A stretch of 64,000 bases of DNA from Eonycteris spelaea. Its lineage: Eukaryota > Chordata > Mammalia > Chiroptera > Pteropodidae. Made by a program: the position numbers and the translations under genes. The DNA lies in the NCBI GenBank assembly GCA_003508835.1, contig PUFA01000003.1:8967501-9031500 (forward strand), given 5' to 3'. Position 1 is the stretch's first letter, and the number at the start of each line of letters is the position of its first letter. Below are positions 43,521-55,690 of this stretch, piece after piece. Below the pieces are notes generated by a model, which was given only the letters and a program-made list of their open reading frames with translations, was not told the origin of the DNA and did no database searches.

Positions 43521-44879
43521 TTAATCTATATAAAGTCTCTTATAGGTAGAGATAATACTTGTAATTTGCTTACAAAGTACCTGACATATAGTAAATCCTT
43601 AAAGATATTAGCAATTATTATTATGTAATGCGATTTAGAAGATTGTTCTGGTATTTATGTCCTACACCACACTGTTCAGAAATAATAAGATTTTAGGGCA
43701 GCTTTGGATTTTTCTTATGTAAATTTGAGTAAAACTTTGTTTAGGAGTATGCCTATTATAAATTGGGGAAATACTTTTTCTACCCAATCCTATCCATTGT
43801 TTGATTGGCACCTTTGAAGTTGTCACCTCAAAGAATGCGCCTCGTAGGAATGTTTCATATACACATCTACATACTTCTGACCTTTTCACAGAGAATGATT
43901 GCTGCTAACAGTACTAATATTGAGAGCAAGTGGATCCCCCATCCATACTGGGTATTCGAATAGTATATCAATTTGTTCATTATGGTCTTGCTAGGAATTA
44001 AATGCTCTGACATTTGCAAAACTAAGGGAGCTAGTAAGAGGTTGGCAGCCATGAAGGGGAATCAGGGCCAGAGGCTGATTCCGCATAAGGGATTCATCTA
44101 AGGGTATGGATTGGCTATAGAGTTCTCAAGGTCACATGGGTGGTTCCGGAAGAACCCAACCAGACCCTAGAACAAAGTCAGGTATGAACTTAGGTTCTAT
44201 TCTCTTTTCTCTAAATATGGCTTAGTTGAGGGTAGGTGAATTATCATCCTCTGTATTGAATTTTATGGGCAAGTAGGTGACTTGTAATCTTAGTGAAGTT
44301 AGAATGTCAACAGATGCAGAATTAAAGATGCTTTAATAGATATAGGCAGTGCAAGAACAGCAGTTCTGTTGTGCTAGAATTCCTGGAGAAAATGATACAG
44401 CTCTGGGTTGTGCGTGGGAAATGAGCAACAGACCAAACAAAGGAGGTTGGAGGACACCATGGCTGAGGACAGCAGAAATGTGAGGACTCTTGAGAGAATC
44501 AGGAGACTGCAGAAGAGAGAGGGCAAGGTGAAGCCTCAAGTCTGGGTGACAGCAGATACCTTGTCTTCTGTATCTGTCACTCTTACAGCTCCCTTGTCTT
44601 TATCTGTGACTTCAAAGTGTTTTAGCTAATGATGTCATTGGGTAAATATGCCAGGAAACTATCCCAGTTTGAGGACAAGGAAAGAGGCCAGCAGACCTCC
44701 CACTGCTCTGCTACCAGGGAAGGGCGGGCTGGGGTTGTGGGGTGGGAAAATCTCTCTCTAGATGTTTGTCCTCTGCTATAGCACCCCCATCTCAGATGGC
44801 TGCTTCTCCATGGGCTTAAATGAGATAGTTTCTTTCAACTGTTAGGGAGTGTGTTGATAATGTTAGTAAGTCACAGGGT
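43521..44879. other. Unannotated non-coding stretch
   Basis: No gene. 43565-43625 (AAAGTACCTGACATATAGTA, then ATTATTATTATG) looks like a sense MIR 3' tail. Around 44120-44180 there is a weak antisense MIR-like piece (CAAGGTCACATGGGTGGTTC). 44400-44630 is less AT-rich with short open frames on both strands and no known domain. Confidence 0.4.
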
Positions 44880-44884
44880 ATCCA

Positions 44885-45090
44885 GATTCATAATCATAAT
44901 AACATTTGTATTGTGATTTACTGTTTGCAAAGTATTTCAATTGCATTATATTTGAATCTCCTAACAATCCTCCAAGGAAGATGACATTATCATTATTCTT
45001 TTTAAGGAAGAAGAAAATCAAGCTCAGTGAATTTCTTGACACTGAGTTAGTAGGCAAAGCAGATTTTAATTACTGATCTACAAATGGATG
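44885..45090 (-). repeat. MIR SINE, antisense
   Basis: TTTGCAAAGTATTTCAATTG, ATCTCCTAACAATCCTCCAA, GGAAGATGACATTATCATTA, then GAAGAAAATCAAGCTCAGTG and TTGACACTGAGTTAGTAGGC. It follows the MIR complement with high divergence. Confidence 0.75.
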
Positions 45091-46419
45091 CTGTTTCACT
45101 CAAAGTCCCTCTCACCTCTGAAAGTAAAACTTTTCTCAGAGATAGCTATTTGGCTTTAGAAAACCACTATTACAAATAAAGAGAACTTGCATTTATTCAC
45201 ATTATTCATATTATACTTTCAATATAATTTATATACACAGTATATATTTAATAAGTGTTAACTGCCTGATTATAGTCTCTTTGTACTCCTCAAAAGTAAT
45301 CATTCTGATTCTCACATATATGATGAAAGATTATTTTGAACTAGAAGAAAATAGTCAACAATTATAATTCCCAATGTGAGAAACAAATGTGGGTGAAAAA
45401 TGTGAAGCAATTCGTTTTTCTAACCTCTGACATCTGAATGAGCAGATTTAAAATAACTCAGAAGGCCAAAACAAAAAGACAGAAAGGCAGCCACTATATG
45501 CCTATATAAAACCAATAAAAGGGAATTATTATGAGCCCCACACTACTCTCTCCCATATTCATACAACCACCAAACAATACATAGCTTTATCTTATTAATA
45601 CAATGCCCTGTTATATTCCTAGGCGTGTGTTTCGCCTTCGTATTACACACCATCTGTCTTCTTTACAACCTCTTTTTTTTTTTTTACCCAACATTGCCCT
45701 TGAGTTTAGTTATCTTTCTTGTCTATCAGAGATATCAGAAATGCCCCCAACCGCAGGCTAACTCTCTGTGAGAACCAAAGATTAAAGTCTGGACAGGAGA
45801 AACAAAACCAGAACAACAAACATCAGCAACAGGTTTTTCCATTTGGCTAAATTGAAGTTCTTCACTTCTCAAGCATTGCTGCTATTTGGGCTTCCTTTTG
45901 CTAATACTCTTCCTTATTATGTAAAAAAGCCATTCTGCATTACAACATATATTACCTCTGGTATTTAAAATGTATTAAAATAATTCTTTGGATTTAAATG
46001 TTCTCTTCTGACAGTAATGCTAAGATCTGAGACTCTTGTTCAGGATTAGGGTTAGGCAAGAAAAGAATATTAAAATAAAGGAGAGCTTTCCTTACCAGCT
46101 TAAAATATGTTATAAAGCTATAATTATAATTAAGTTGAACTATAATTAAAGAGCGTGTGGTGTAGACAAAACCCTGGAGTATGAACAAATACTAGCGTAT
46201 GCGTTAATGTATGCTAGAGGAGGCAATATATATCTATCGGGGAGATGATTATTATGTAACAAATCAAATCATATTTGGAAGGAAAAGGTCTTCATGCTGC
46301 AAAAGAAATTCCAACTAGATTAGTCTTATAATAATATTTAACACTTATAATAATACATTAATACTTATAATTAATCTAACTATAAGAATTCAAAGAAACT
46401 ATAGAGGAATTTTAAAAAC
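45091..46419. other. Unannotated AT-rich stretch
   Basis: No gene or nameable repeat. A short T run at about 45672-45686; the remainder is AT-rich with frequent stops. Confidence 0.45.
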
Positions 46420-46925
46420 AGCTTTAGGAGATATAATTGACAACAAACTACATTGTTTAAAGTGTACAAATTAATAAATTTTTATATAACGCATATACAC
46501 TTTAAACCATCTCTAGAATCAAGGTAGTGAGCATTTCCATCATCCCCAAAAGTTTCCTCAGGCTCCTTGGCAATACTTCCACCCACCCCTCCCCCACCCA
46601 CAGGCAACCACAAATCTGCTTGGGGTCACTATAGATTATTTTGCATTTTCTAGAGTTCATATAAATGCAATAATACACTATGTACCCTTTTGCCTAGTTC
46701 CATTTATTCAACATAATTATTTTCAGGTTCATTCATGTTATTGCAGGTATCAATAATATGTTCATTTTTATTGCTTTGTTTATTTTTTATTTATTCATCT
46801 GTTGATGGACATTGGGGTGGTTTCTAGTTCTTGATGATTACAAATAAAGCCATTATGAACATTCATGTGAAAATCTTTAAGTGGATATATATTTTCCTTT
46901 CTTTTGAGTAAATATCTAGAAGAAT
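46420..46925 (-). mobile_element. L1 LINE 3' end, antisense
   Basis: TAAAGTGTACAAATTAATAA (3' UTR complement), CACAGGCAACCACAAATCTG, CATATAAATGCAATAATACA, GTTGATGGACATTGGGGTGG and ACAAATAAAGCCATTATGAA are the same landmarks seen in the other antisense L1 copies of this window. 5'-truncated near 46925. Confidence 0.85.
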
Positions 46926-47084
46926 TTAAATGATGTGTGAAAGGAAAGAGTTTTGTAAGTATAAAAATGAAGGTTCAGAGTGAAAAAAGTTATATTTGAC
47001 ACCATTAACATTTTAAATTTCTGCATATCTGTTGGGGAAAACATGTAAGTGCAAGACTTGCCGTAGACAAGTCATCAAGAATTA

Positions 47085-47180
47085 TACATCTGTTGTATCA
47101 GTTAATCCTCACTGCAGTCCTAAGCGGTAGGCACTGCTATCCCTGCTTAAGGCAGCCTCAGAGAATGTTCCATATTCTAA
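47085..47180 (-). repeat. MIR fragment, antisense
   Basis: ATCAGTTAATCCTCACTGCA, GTCCTAAGCGGTAGGCACTG and CTATCCCTGCTTAAGGCAGC give the central MIR complement only. Confidence 0.6.
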
Positions 47181-47199
47181 TGTAGAAAACTAAAAGGAA

Positions 47200-47830
47200 A
47201 TGTAAAACATAAAAATAATTCATAAAATGTTTATGTCTGATACACAGATGTGAAATAATAGTCAATAACCTTAATATATAAAGAATTTATGCAAAATTTG
47301 TAAGAAAATACTTAGACAGTGGTAAAGTGGAAACAAGACATAAATAGATAGTTTGCAACCAAAGGAAGTAAAAATATATGAAAAATATTAAACTTCACTT
47401 TTAATCAAATTAAATGTAAAACAACCCTATAACACCTTTGAAATTAGCAAATATTTTAGATATTTTGGTGTCAGGTTGTTTTGCTTTGTTTTAATAATGG
47501 TACTATGTAACGTTAGTGAGGTTGGAAGCCATTCTCATACTTTATTGGTGGAAGTATAAATTAATATGCTAATTCTGGAAAGCAATTTGACAGTATCAGT
47601 AAATTTTATTGACTTTGGAAATAATTGCACCACTGATCAAAATTTCAATTTGGATTCACCTGGAAAAATAATATGAAATGGACTTAAAGTATATATTCAG
47701 AGATTTTTTTTTAGCTTATTTATAGCAGTTAAAAACTAGAAACAACCACATGTCTCGTAATAGGAAAATTAATAGCTAGTCATTCCATAACTAAGAAATC
47801 TTATGCAGCTACCAAAAGGGTGCTTATCAA
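47200..47830 (+). mobile_element. HAL1/L1-type LINE fragment A
   Basis: Sense order: AATATATGAAAAATATTAAA, CTTCACTTTTAATCAAATTA, CTCATACTTTATTGGTGGAA, TTCTGGAAAGCAATTTGACA, GTTAAAAACTAGAAACAACC and CTTATGCAGCTACCAAAAGG. No open coding frame remains. Confidence 0.75.
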
Positions 47831-47834
47831 ACTA

Positions 47835-48345
47835 TATCAAAGTATTTGTAAGAGTGAGAATTGCTACAAGTTTTCTGGAGAGCAGTTTGAGAATATTTTA
47901 ATAGACTTACAATGATTATGAGCATTAACCTTGTAATTCTACTCTTGGAATATCTAAAATGGAAATACTTTTGCACAAAAATTTATGAATGAGGTTATTC
48001 ATCACAGTATTTAAAATAATAAAAATTTTAAAGCAACCAAATGCCCAACAATGGACAAATTAAATAATTTAACAAATTATTTAAGACATTAAATTATGAT
48101 ACATTCATATGATGAAAACCATTTTAAATGTTTTATAAAAATGTTTAGTGAGAGAGAATATGTTTTTATAAAACATCATCTACCATCAACTCCTAATATT
48201 AGAAATTAAAAAGTAGAAAAAGTTAGAAGAAAGTAAAATGTTAGTAATCATTAATCTATGGATAATAGGTTAATTTTTCTCTTTACTTTCCTGTGTTTTC
48301 TAAATTTTTTTTCCTGTGGTTATATAGTACTTTTGAAGTGCTGTG
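47835..48345 (+). mobile_element. HAL1/L1-type LINE fragment B, tandem with A
   Basis: Restarts in the same ORF2-like region as fragment A: TTTTCTGGAGAGCAGTTTGA corresponds to TTCTGGAAAGCAATTTGACA about 300 bases earlier. It then has AAAGCAACCAAATGCCCAAC, AATGGACAAATTAAATAATT and the 3' tail TCTTTACTTTCCTGTGTTTT. It is in the same orientation as A. Confidence 0.72.
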
Positions 48346-49640
48346 ATATAAATTAGGTTGTAGAGACAGAATTTAAAATTACATACTCAGTGTGAATGAA
48401 GCTGTGTATGGAAAAAGAGGCAAAAAGGATATCAACCAAAACATTAATAGTATGATTTTATTCTTTTATGCTGTAAACAAAAAAATTTAACTTCCACAGC
48501 TGAAAATCTTCTTAAAAGAAAAGATTTTGGCCATATGCTAGCGAAAAGGACCAGGTACGGGGGCACGAAGTCTAAACCACCAGCAGCACACTAGGTGGAG
48601 AAAGCAACTTGTCTTCTGTCCTGGAGTTGACAAGCACTTTTATAAGTTATGTTTGGGGGAAGAAAGATGTAAGTTGTTTTGAAAAAATTTTTCATTGGCT
48701 ACAAATAAGGGGAGAGGGAAAAGATGAAGCGGGGACAGTTCTATGATAGGAGCACGGTCTGCAAGGAAGAAATATTTACTCCTTTTGTATGGTTACAAGC
48801 AACAGTCCAGAAAGCTCATGCATATTCAGGATGCAGTGGCATCTAGTGGTCAGCGAACAGATGCCTAGAGGTTGACTCAAAGCTCCAACATACATTCAGG
48901 AATGAGAGCAGTCTTGTTAACTGGCCCACAGCCATTAACTGGTTAACTAGTCCTGTCCTTTCTCTCTTTCTCCAGCCACTGTAATTTAATTTAGAGCATC
49001 TCAAAATTTTTCTAAATTGTGAGGAATCATGGCAAAATCATTCTGAGAAAGAGAGGGAAAAAAAGTCTCTCTCTTTAATTTGTGATAAGTAATGCCTGAG
49101 AACAAGAGAATTATAATGGGCTCTTCCTGCTGCAAGAGCAAGAAATACCACTCCAACCAGTTTAAAAGGAAGAATTACCTTTTGTAAATAAACAGAGCCC
49201 ATGTCCACTTGGCTTCAGACTTATTCAGATCCAGAGACCCTGAGGATACCCCAGAGCTCTGTGTTTCCCTGTTTCTAGGCTCTGCTTGTTTCTGCTTAGC
49301 TTTATTCCCAGGAAGTCCTACCCAACCAGCATAACAGATCTTGTGGCTCTCACTCCTTGAAGTGGCCCCCAAATCACATACCATCCCCTTCAAATCACCA
49401 GCAGGGAATTTTCATCATAACTCAGACAAGATTCCAGCAAGTAAATGACAAAAGCTGGCTTGAGTTGTACGCACAGCTTGGAACAGTCACCATGACCAGC
49501 GTGGTCTGACCCCAGGCCTCATTCAGTTGTCCACTTCTGCATCTGAAGGGGAAAAAAAACAACTCAGTCTCTCAACAACCACATGGAACAGATTATAAGA
49601 GAGAGGAGGAAAGGGAATGGTAGAAGTACAGTATGACAGA
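48346..49640. other. Unannotated stretch, possible unclassified LTR at 48510-48960
   Basis: No gene. 48510-48960 is moderately GC, repeat-like in feel and near a dense transposon cluster (AGCACACTAGGTGGAGAAAG, CATCTAGTGGTCAGCGAACA). I suspect an LTR but cannot name its family or ends. 49100-49560 is similar in base composition and unassigned. Confidence 0.35.
48835..48849 (-). promoter_or_regulatory. CTCF-like motif
   Basis: The minus strand reads CCACTAGATGCCACT, matching CCASYAGRKGGCRSY at 14 of 15 positions (C for the G at position 11). It lies in the suspected LTR region. Confidence 0.3.
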
Positions 49641-49644
49641 TGCC

Positions 49645-49855
49645 AGTAACACCAAACTAATAGGTACAATGCCAGACATTTTACAAAATTACCTCATCAA
49701 CCCTCTTGGAATTACATAAGGTAAATTTCCTTCTTGAAATTTCAAAGAAGGAAATTGAGGGCAAGAAAAACCTATTTGCCCAAGAACATGCAGACAACAC
49801 ATGGCAGTGAGGAGATTCAAACTAAGGTATGTCTAACGCCATAGCCCATCTTTTC
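49645..49855 (-). repeat. MIR SINE, antisense
   Basis: ATGCCAGACATTTTACAAAA, TTACCTCATCAACCCTCTTG, AGAAGGAAATTGAGGGCAAG, CCTATTTGCCCAAGAACATG and GGCAGTGAGGAGATTCAAAC. Nearly the full element. Confidence 0.82.
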
Positions 49856-51054
49856 CTCCAAAATGTTTGCCTGTCGTAAGCTCCTATGACTGCTTCATCT
49901 GCAGTCAAGGGACAAAGAGAGATGTTCTGTATTTCTGAGTATGAGAAATGACAAGGGTGCGAACAGAAGCTTTAATACCTTCCGAATGACACATCTGGGT
50001 GGCTGGTTGCTTCTATCTTCCCTGAGAACACTGCTTGAGAAAGATAACAAAGAGAATAACATAGCAGAACGTGTGCCTGAGGTACAGTTTTGGATATGTT
50101 CCATATACTAAAATCAGGTCTAGGATTCAAATATATTAAAAGAATTTCTTGCTCAAAATGTTAAACTTTTGAAGAAGCTTGGGTACATTCCATATTAACA
50201 TCCAAAGAGTGTTTTCAACAACATGCGAGGTGCTCTCAAAAATATAACAGTAAGCATAGTCTAAATTAGGACATGAAGAAAAGACAGGAGATAGGAAATT
50301 CAAGGTGGAGAGACATAAATGGCAAAGTGAAATAATGGTCTCTGAAGATCTGGCAGTTTCCCAACCAAAGCAGACAATCTAAAAGGAACCTAAGTTTATT
50401 TATACCTGCTGAGGTTTTACTCTACCTAGTGATTAAATCTCCAGGACACACTAGATAAGTTTAGCAGAGCTCTAAGACCTCGAGGTTTGTGTTCCCTTAA
50501 CCTTCTTATTTCCTGTGCTCAGTTCTGCATGAAAAACTCATCCCCCCACATCTAAGAAATGATTCTAAAAATAACTATAGGCATTTGCTTGAACCAGGAC
50601 ATTATGTCCCCAGTTTTCTTTTCAGAGCCTACAGGAGGTACAAGTTGCTCTTGAAGTCTGTCCACAAGCACAGCAAATGCAAGTTTCACATTTGCTCTCC
50701 AGCTGAGCGTCTGTTCTTAGCAAAGCTGCACATTAGTAGATAATGCCCATGAAGGAAATGCTGGATGAGTAATTTGTAGTAAAAAGTACTAACAAACCCT
50801 TGAGATTTGTTTAGCACACTTTATTTAATTCTTCATTCAGAAGTAAAATTCCATACATTAAGTAATATATGTCAAAGCACTTTGAACTTTAAGCTTTAAA
50901 GCAGTACCCAAATTGCAGGACTCGGACATGAGAATGGCCAGCCTGTACCCTGGTCTGTCTGGAGCTAATTCCTTCCAGAGCCAGAGAAGGTGAGAAATAA
51001 ATCTTTGTGGCCCTTGGTGCCCTTCTTGACAGAACTGGGAAAACATGCCAAAGT
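49856..51054. other. Unannotated non-coding stretch
   Basis: No gene or nameable repeat seen. Confidence 0.45.
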
Positions 51055-51165
51055 AAGAAGAGTACAGACCTTGGAGTCAGATTTAGATTCATATATAATT
51101 TTCATGTAATACCCAGCTCTGGGGCCTCTCTGAGTCTCATTTGGATAATCCACTTGTCAGCTGAC
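51055..51165 (+). repeat. MIR SINE fragment
   Basis: TACAGACCTTGGAGTCAGAT, TTAGATTCATATATAATTTT, then CTCTGGGGCCTCTCTGAGTC and TCATTTGGATAATCC in sense order. Confidence 0.7.
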
Positions 51166-51929
51166 ACTTCCTAGCCCCTTGGGGAGTCAGATAAAGTTGG
51201 TGTGAACGCATGGGAAAGTCTAAACCCTTCCCACATCCTTTGGGAATTCTTGGTGATTACTGGCCCTTACCCTATTATTCCTCTGGCTCAAATATTATGG
51301 AAGCCGTGTTCCCATTTCCTCCTTTATCAGAATGCAAGTGAGACTCTTTCCCCTCTCCAATGTCCACCAAAGAATCCATTCCCACTGGCACGTCTAGTAA
51401 CTGGACTGAAGGTTTAGTGTTGGCAAGGACTGGTAGGACTGAGAGGTGCGGTATGGGGGCACACAGCTTTTTTCGTCTTTTCAGAAACCTCTGTCTTATC
51501 TTTTTTTCACCCTTCTCACATGCTTCCAGATTGTTTCTTGGAAACTACAAATATTTTCCCTCTCACTATGCAGAAAAATTAGCTCTTCTGTTCTTGTTCC
51601 AAACTTTCATACTCAGATATATCAAGATGCTAGCAGAATAAAGAGCATCCCAATGGCCTCCTTGGAAGACAAAGTTATAAATAGAAAAAAGGAAAATTTT
51701 CCATTATCTTTTTAAAAACAGTAATAATAATATCGACCTTGCTCCTTTCTAAGATTTGTTTGAATTCTAGATGTAAGGGATGTAAAATAGTTTGCACATA
51801 GCAGATGCATAATAAATGATGATGAGGAGGAGGATCATGATTTCCTACTAGGTAGCCAGTGTGTTCACTAACTATACCTCTGTGGTATCACTTCTCATAA
51901 TTATCATTAATTATTTTTGCAATCATATT
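51166..51929. other. Unannotated non-coding stretch
   Basis: No gene recognised. The open frames at 51202-51715 (up to 93 codons) overlap each other and have no known domain. 51790-51825 (TTGCACATAGCAGATGCATA, then ATAAATGATGATG) resembles a MIR 3' tail. Confidence 0.4.
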
Positions 51930-52080
51930 TTAATGTCTGTCTCCCCTATAAGACTGTAAGTTTCCTGAGGGCAGAGACTATTTCTGTCTTGTTAACCACT
52001 GTGTCACCACTCATGCATGGCCCACAGATTTAACTCCTTGTTGCATTAATGAATAGATGAATGAATAAATAGACGTGGAG
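51930..52080 (+). repeat. L2 3' end
   Basis: TAATGTCTGTCTCCCCTATA, AGACTGTAAGTTTCCTGAGG, GCAGAGACTATTTCTGTCTT and the terminal tail AATGAATAGATGAATGAATA. A textbook L2 3' terminus in sense orientation. Confidence 0.88.
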
Positions 52081-52311
52081 GATTTTTCTCTTTCTTTAAG
52101 ATTAGTGACGTTGTAGGAAGAAGGAGTGACAGGGCAGGTGAGTGAGGGTGAAGGCAGGTGTAGGATATTCTCAGAATGTGGTGAGCTAAGAGTTTGAGAA
52201 TGATTAGTGGACCCTCAGTTTTTTCATGCACTCCTTGTTTCTGTGAGTTTTCTGCTCTCCACCATATTAGCCTCTTACCTATTCCTATTGGGTTTATTGA
52301 TCTCTCTGAAA

Positions 52312-52343
52312 CTAAAAAAAAAAGAAAGAAAGAAAGAAAGAAA
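52312..52343. repeat. (GAAA)n simple repeat
   Basis: An A run followed by five or six GAAA units. Confidence 0.85.
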
Positions 52344-52629
52344 TCAAAGTATTTGTTTGCCTACCTCCACATTGCCTCACTAACACAACCCATGATCATT
52401 ACATTTATAGACTAGTCCAGGAAAACCTATGTTATCCATAATTTCTTTGAAATAGTTCTGTTTTTTTGCCCTAATATTTTCCCATGACAGATACTTTGCT
52501 TTTTAGCTACCTAAAAATCTAACTTTAATATTATAGTATTTTCTGAACAGGAAAGTGTGCTCTGTGCTGTAATGAAGCTTATAAATTAACCTTAGAGGAT
52601 ATAAGTCATTCCTGTACTACAAAGTTGCC

Positions 52630-52745
52630 TACATATGCAGTGACAGCATGTTGCAAAGACCTTGGATTTATAGTCCCCCACCTCTGTGGGCCTCCTTTTC
52701 TCATCTGAAAATGAGGAGACTGAGCCAAAGAAATGGATTTCAAAT
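52630..52745 (+). repeat. MIR SINE fragment
   Basis: AAAGACCTTGGATTTATAGT, CCACCTCTGTGGGCCTCCTT, TTCTCATCTGAAAATGAGGA in sense order. Confidence 0.72.
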
Positions 52746-52976
52746 AGTAGCAAGGGATGAGAGGCTGAGTGAGCTGGGATCGGCCCTTCTACCCCTGCCA
52801 GAGCAACTCCTTGATTGTCTGTTTTAGATGCTTGGCTCCAGTTAAGGAATTAATTTGAAGAAAACATTCCATGGCAAAAATAAACATCATAAAGCTGGGG
52901 AAGAGACTCTTCTATAATTCAAAGTAAAGAAAATTAAATCACCCAACAAATATTTTCTGCATCTAAAGTGCTATAT

Positions 52977-53117
52977 TAGTAGGATTGTCAAATAAAATAA
53001 AGGATATGCAGTTAAATTTCAATTTCAGATAAATAATAACTTTTAGTATTTAAGTAAGTCCTCTGCAATATTTGAGACATACTAAAAATATATTTTTATT
53101 TGCTAAATCTGACAACT
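52977..53117. mobile_element. MER53-like palindromic DNA transposon
   Basis: The two halves are complementary: GTCAAATAAAATAAAGGATA and GCAGTTAAATTTCAATTTCA on the left, and CATACTAAAAATATATTTTT with TTATTTGCTAAATCTGACAA on the right. The middle reads TTAGTATTTAAGTAAGTCCT, TGCAATATTTGAGACATACT. This matches the palindromic MER53 layout with part of the second half deleted. Confidence 0.65.
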
Positions 53118-53219
53118 TTATATACAAGGCACTTTGAGAATGGGAGGTGATGATTATATACCGAGAAATGCAAAAAGACATTACAAATTAAATTGAACTT
53201 TTTTGCAGGTGATTTTCTC

Positions 53220-53280
<61 letters not shown>

Positions 53281-53281
53281 A
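53220..53281. repeat. (AGT)n trinucleotide microsatellite
   Basis: About twenty perfect AGT units, the purest long microsatellite in the window. It yields polyvaline and polyleucine reading frames on both strands that are not genes. Confidence 0.97.
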
Positions 53282-55379
53282 GTATGGCTTTTGAAAATTC
53301 ATTGCATTATTTCATTGTCTATCTTATTTCAACACTCTGCCATTCCATTTGCCAGCCAGAAGAGGCAGCTCTCCCTGGACATAACTTTTAAGGTGTACTG
53401 TTCACACAAGGCCACTGAAACTGTGCATGAGAAACTAGCCACTTCCTCACCTTCATCTCTGCCTTCTTTTATTATATCATATAGGGTTTTCACGCTACCC
53501 ACCCCCGAAGACTACTTCCCATGACTTTACTACTTCTGGAATTTATTTCTCAATTGAAAATTGAAATCAATGGGAAAATAAGATTCAACATGCAGAATTT
53601 ACCTTTACAGCAAACATACCTAGCAAACGTTTAGACCATGGAGTTTGAAATTCTGGTTCAATGCCCTGCATGTGGAAAGTGCTAAAAAATACCGATGATG
53701 GAGTACTGTACTTGTACCTTCCAATTAGCACCAATAAAGTTATAATCACAAGGGAGCAAAACCACACTAAATGCTAAAGTGTTACTTTCCCTAATTAGGA
53801 TTTGCACACTGCACAACATGTGCATACAGTATTTATTGTTTATCTCCATGCGTTAGAGGTTTCATTTCTAAAATCTGTAGCAGATAGATATTTTTCAAAT
53901 AAATTATTTATGAGCCATAACAAAAATGAATACGTCTGCCCAGGCGAAACATTTTAAGATGTACATATCCCTTTGGTTTTATAGTAAGCAGTTGTCACCA
54001 AATGAGGAATTGAATTGCTCTCCACAGCCATCGTGTCATAAACCTTAAGTCATAGTTAAGGGGAGAAGAATGAAAGATTGTACACATAGAATTAAGTTCC
54101 AGGTTCTAAAACCACTAGGCTGGACTGAGAGAGGTGGAGTCAGCTTTATAAAGGTAGAAATCTCAGTATTCTGTCATTTTTGGCTTTATATTCCTTGAAC
54201 TTCTTAGGATTAAAAGACATTTTTACACCTGCTTTTGGGCTGCTCAAAATTGTGCTTTTAAAATAAGAGTGACATTATGGACTTCTGAAAATGTTTCATA
54301 GTACAATTTAACCCAAAACATAATGGATCGATTAAGTTGTTTGAGTGTAAGTCCTGTTTGAAAATAATGATGGAAAACTTAGTAGCAAATTTTAAAAAGT
54401 TAAAAATAACCTGTGTGATTCTAGAAAGTGCAAAATACAGGGAATAATTCTCTACTTGTTCCTCATATAATATAATCTTCCAGATTTGCCATACATCTTC
54501 AGTTGCATCAAGAAGGGCATAAGGCTCTTCAAAGCAACACATCTCATCTTCTTTGACTCAGGAAAGTATCTCCATTCAAAACTGGAGGTGGTAAAAATTA
54601 ATTTGTACTCATTTTTTAACTGCTATATTGAGAAAGTGTTAGTATTTAGCTTTGAAAATATTCAGTTATCCAAAATTGAACATTTGAGGCATAACTGAAA
54701 TAGAACTATAGATTTTTGATGTATATAAAAACTGTCTTAATCATCAAAGAAAGAGCGAGGTAACATTTATTAGAGACATTTAGTCTAATTGTGCAGTGTA
54801 AAATTTAGAACAATATATGTGTGCAAAAAATTTTGTAAATTGATCAAGAAACTCGACTTATTTAAGTCAAATCTTAATTATTTCTTCTAAGATGGTCTGT
54901 TTTTCTTCACCACATCTCCCCAACTCTTAAATATATATTTGAAGCTACAAAAGTGAATGATTTATCTCATTTTATTTCTAAGTAGTTTCTCTTAGCTGAG
55001 TCATCTCTGTCATGGTCCTCCCTCTTACAGTATATACGACCAAAGGCTGACTCAGCAAGAGGGAGCCCTCCAGTTCTTGGAACAGCTCTCCCTATGTGAG
55101 TTCCACTGCCAGCCTTCCAGGTTGAATCTTCCAAAGCTGCTAGTCTCTCCCCATCTTTATTTTATCCTACATATTTACTGTCAGATTAATATTCTGTAAT
55201 TACTGCTTGCATTATTTAACTCCTGTACACAGAAATCTTCCAACGAATATCGCTGAGATGGTACATGCCCTCAATGAAACTGGCAGTCTTATGAGTGATG
55301 CAGACACCAAAAAACTATTTCATAGATTATTTTATGACTATAATTGTGTTAGCTGTTATAAAAGCAAGTTATGAGGGCA
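53282..55379. other. Unannotated non-coding stretch
   Basis: About 2.1 kb without nameable repeat or gene. The 94-codon minus-strand open frame at 54258-54542 has no recognisable domain. Confidence 0.45.
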
Positions 55380-55690
55380 TAATGAAAACAGATAAATAGA
55401 ATGTATGAGAGAAATTAGGGAAGGCCACTCTGGGGTAGTGATGATAACGGAGCTGGCCAGATTTGTGGCTGAGAGGGTTGGGATATACATGAGGAAGGAA
55501 AAAGAGAATATTCCAGGCAAAGGAGTCAGCAGAAAGGAAGCTCTGAGACACGCATAACTACAATGCAATGAGTGAACCAGAGACATGGGCCTGGATGAAA
55601 CTAGGGGCCTGATTGCTCAGAACCTACGAAGCCATTTTAAGGATTTTGGACTTTACAAGTCAGTAGGAAGTCCATCATGCTTTTACTTGC
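55380..55690 (-). repeat. L2 fragment, antisense
   Basis: AATATTCCAGGCAAAGGAGT, GAAGCTCTGAGACACGCATA, then CGAAGCCATTTTAAGGATTT and GGACTTTACAAGTCAGTAGG. It follows the complement of the L2 C-terminal coding and 3' sequence. Confidence 0.7.

Noticed and set aside
53096..53391. Polyleucine and polyvaline frames
   Set aside because: They are the (AGT)n repeat read on the two strands.
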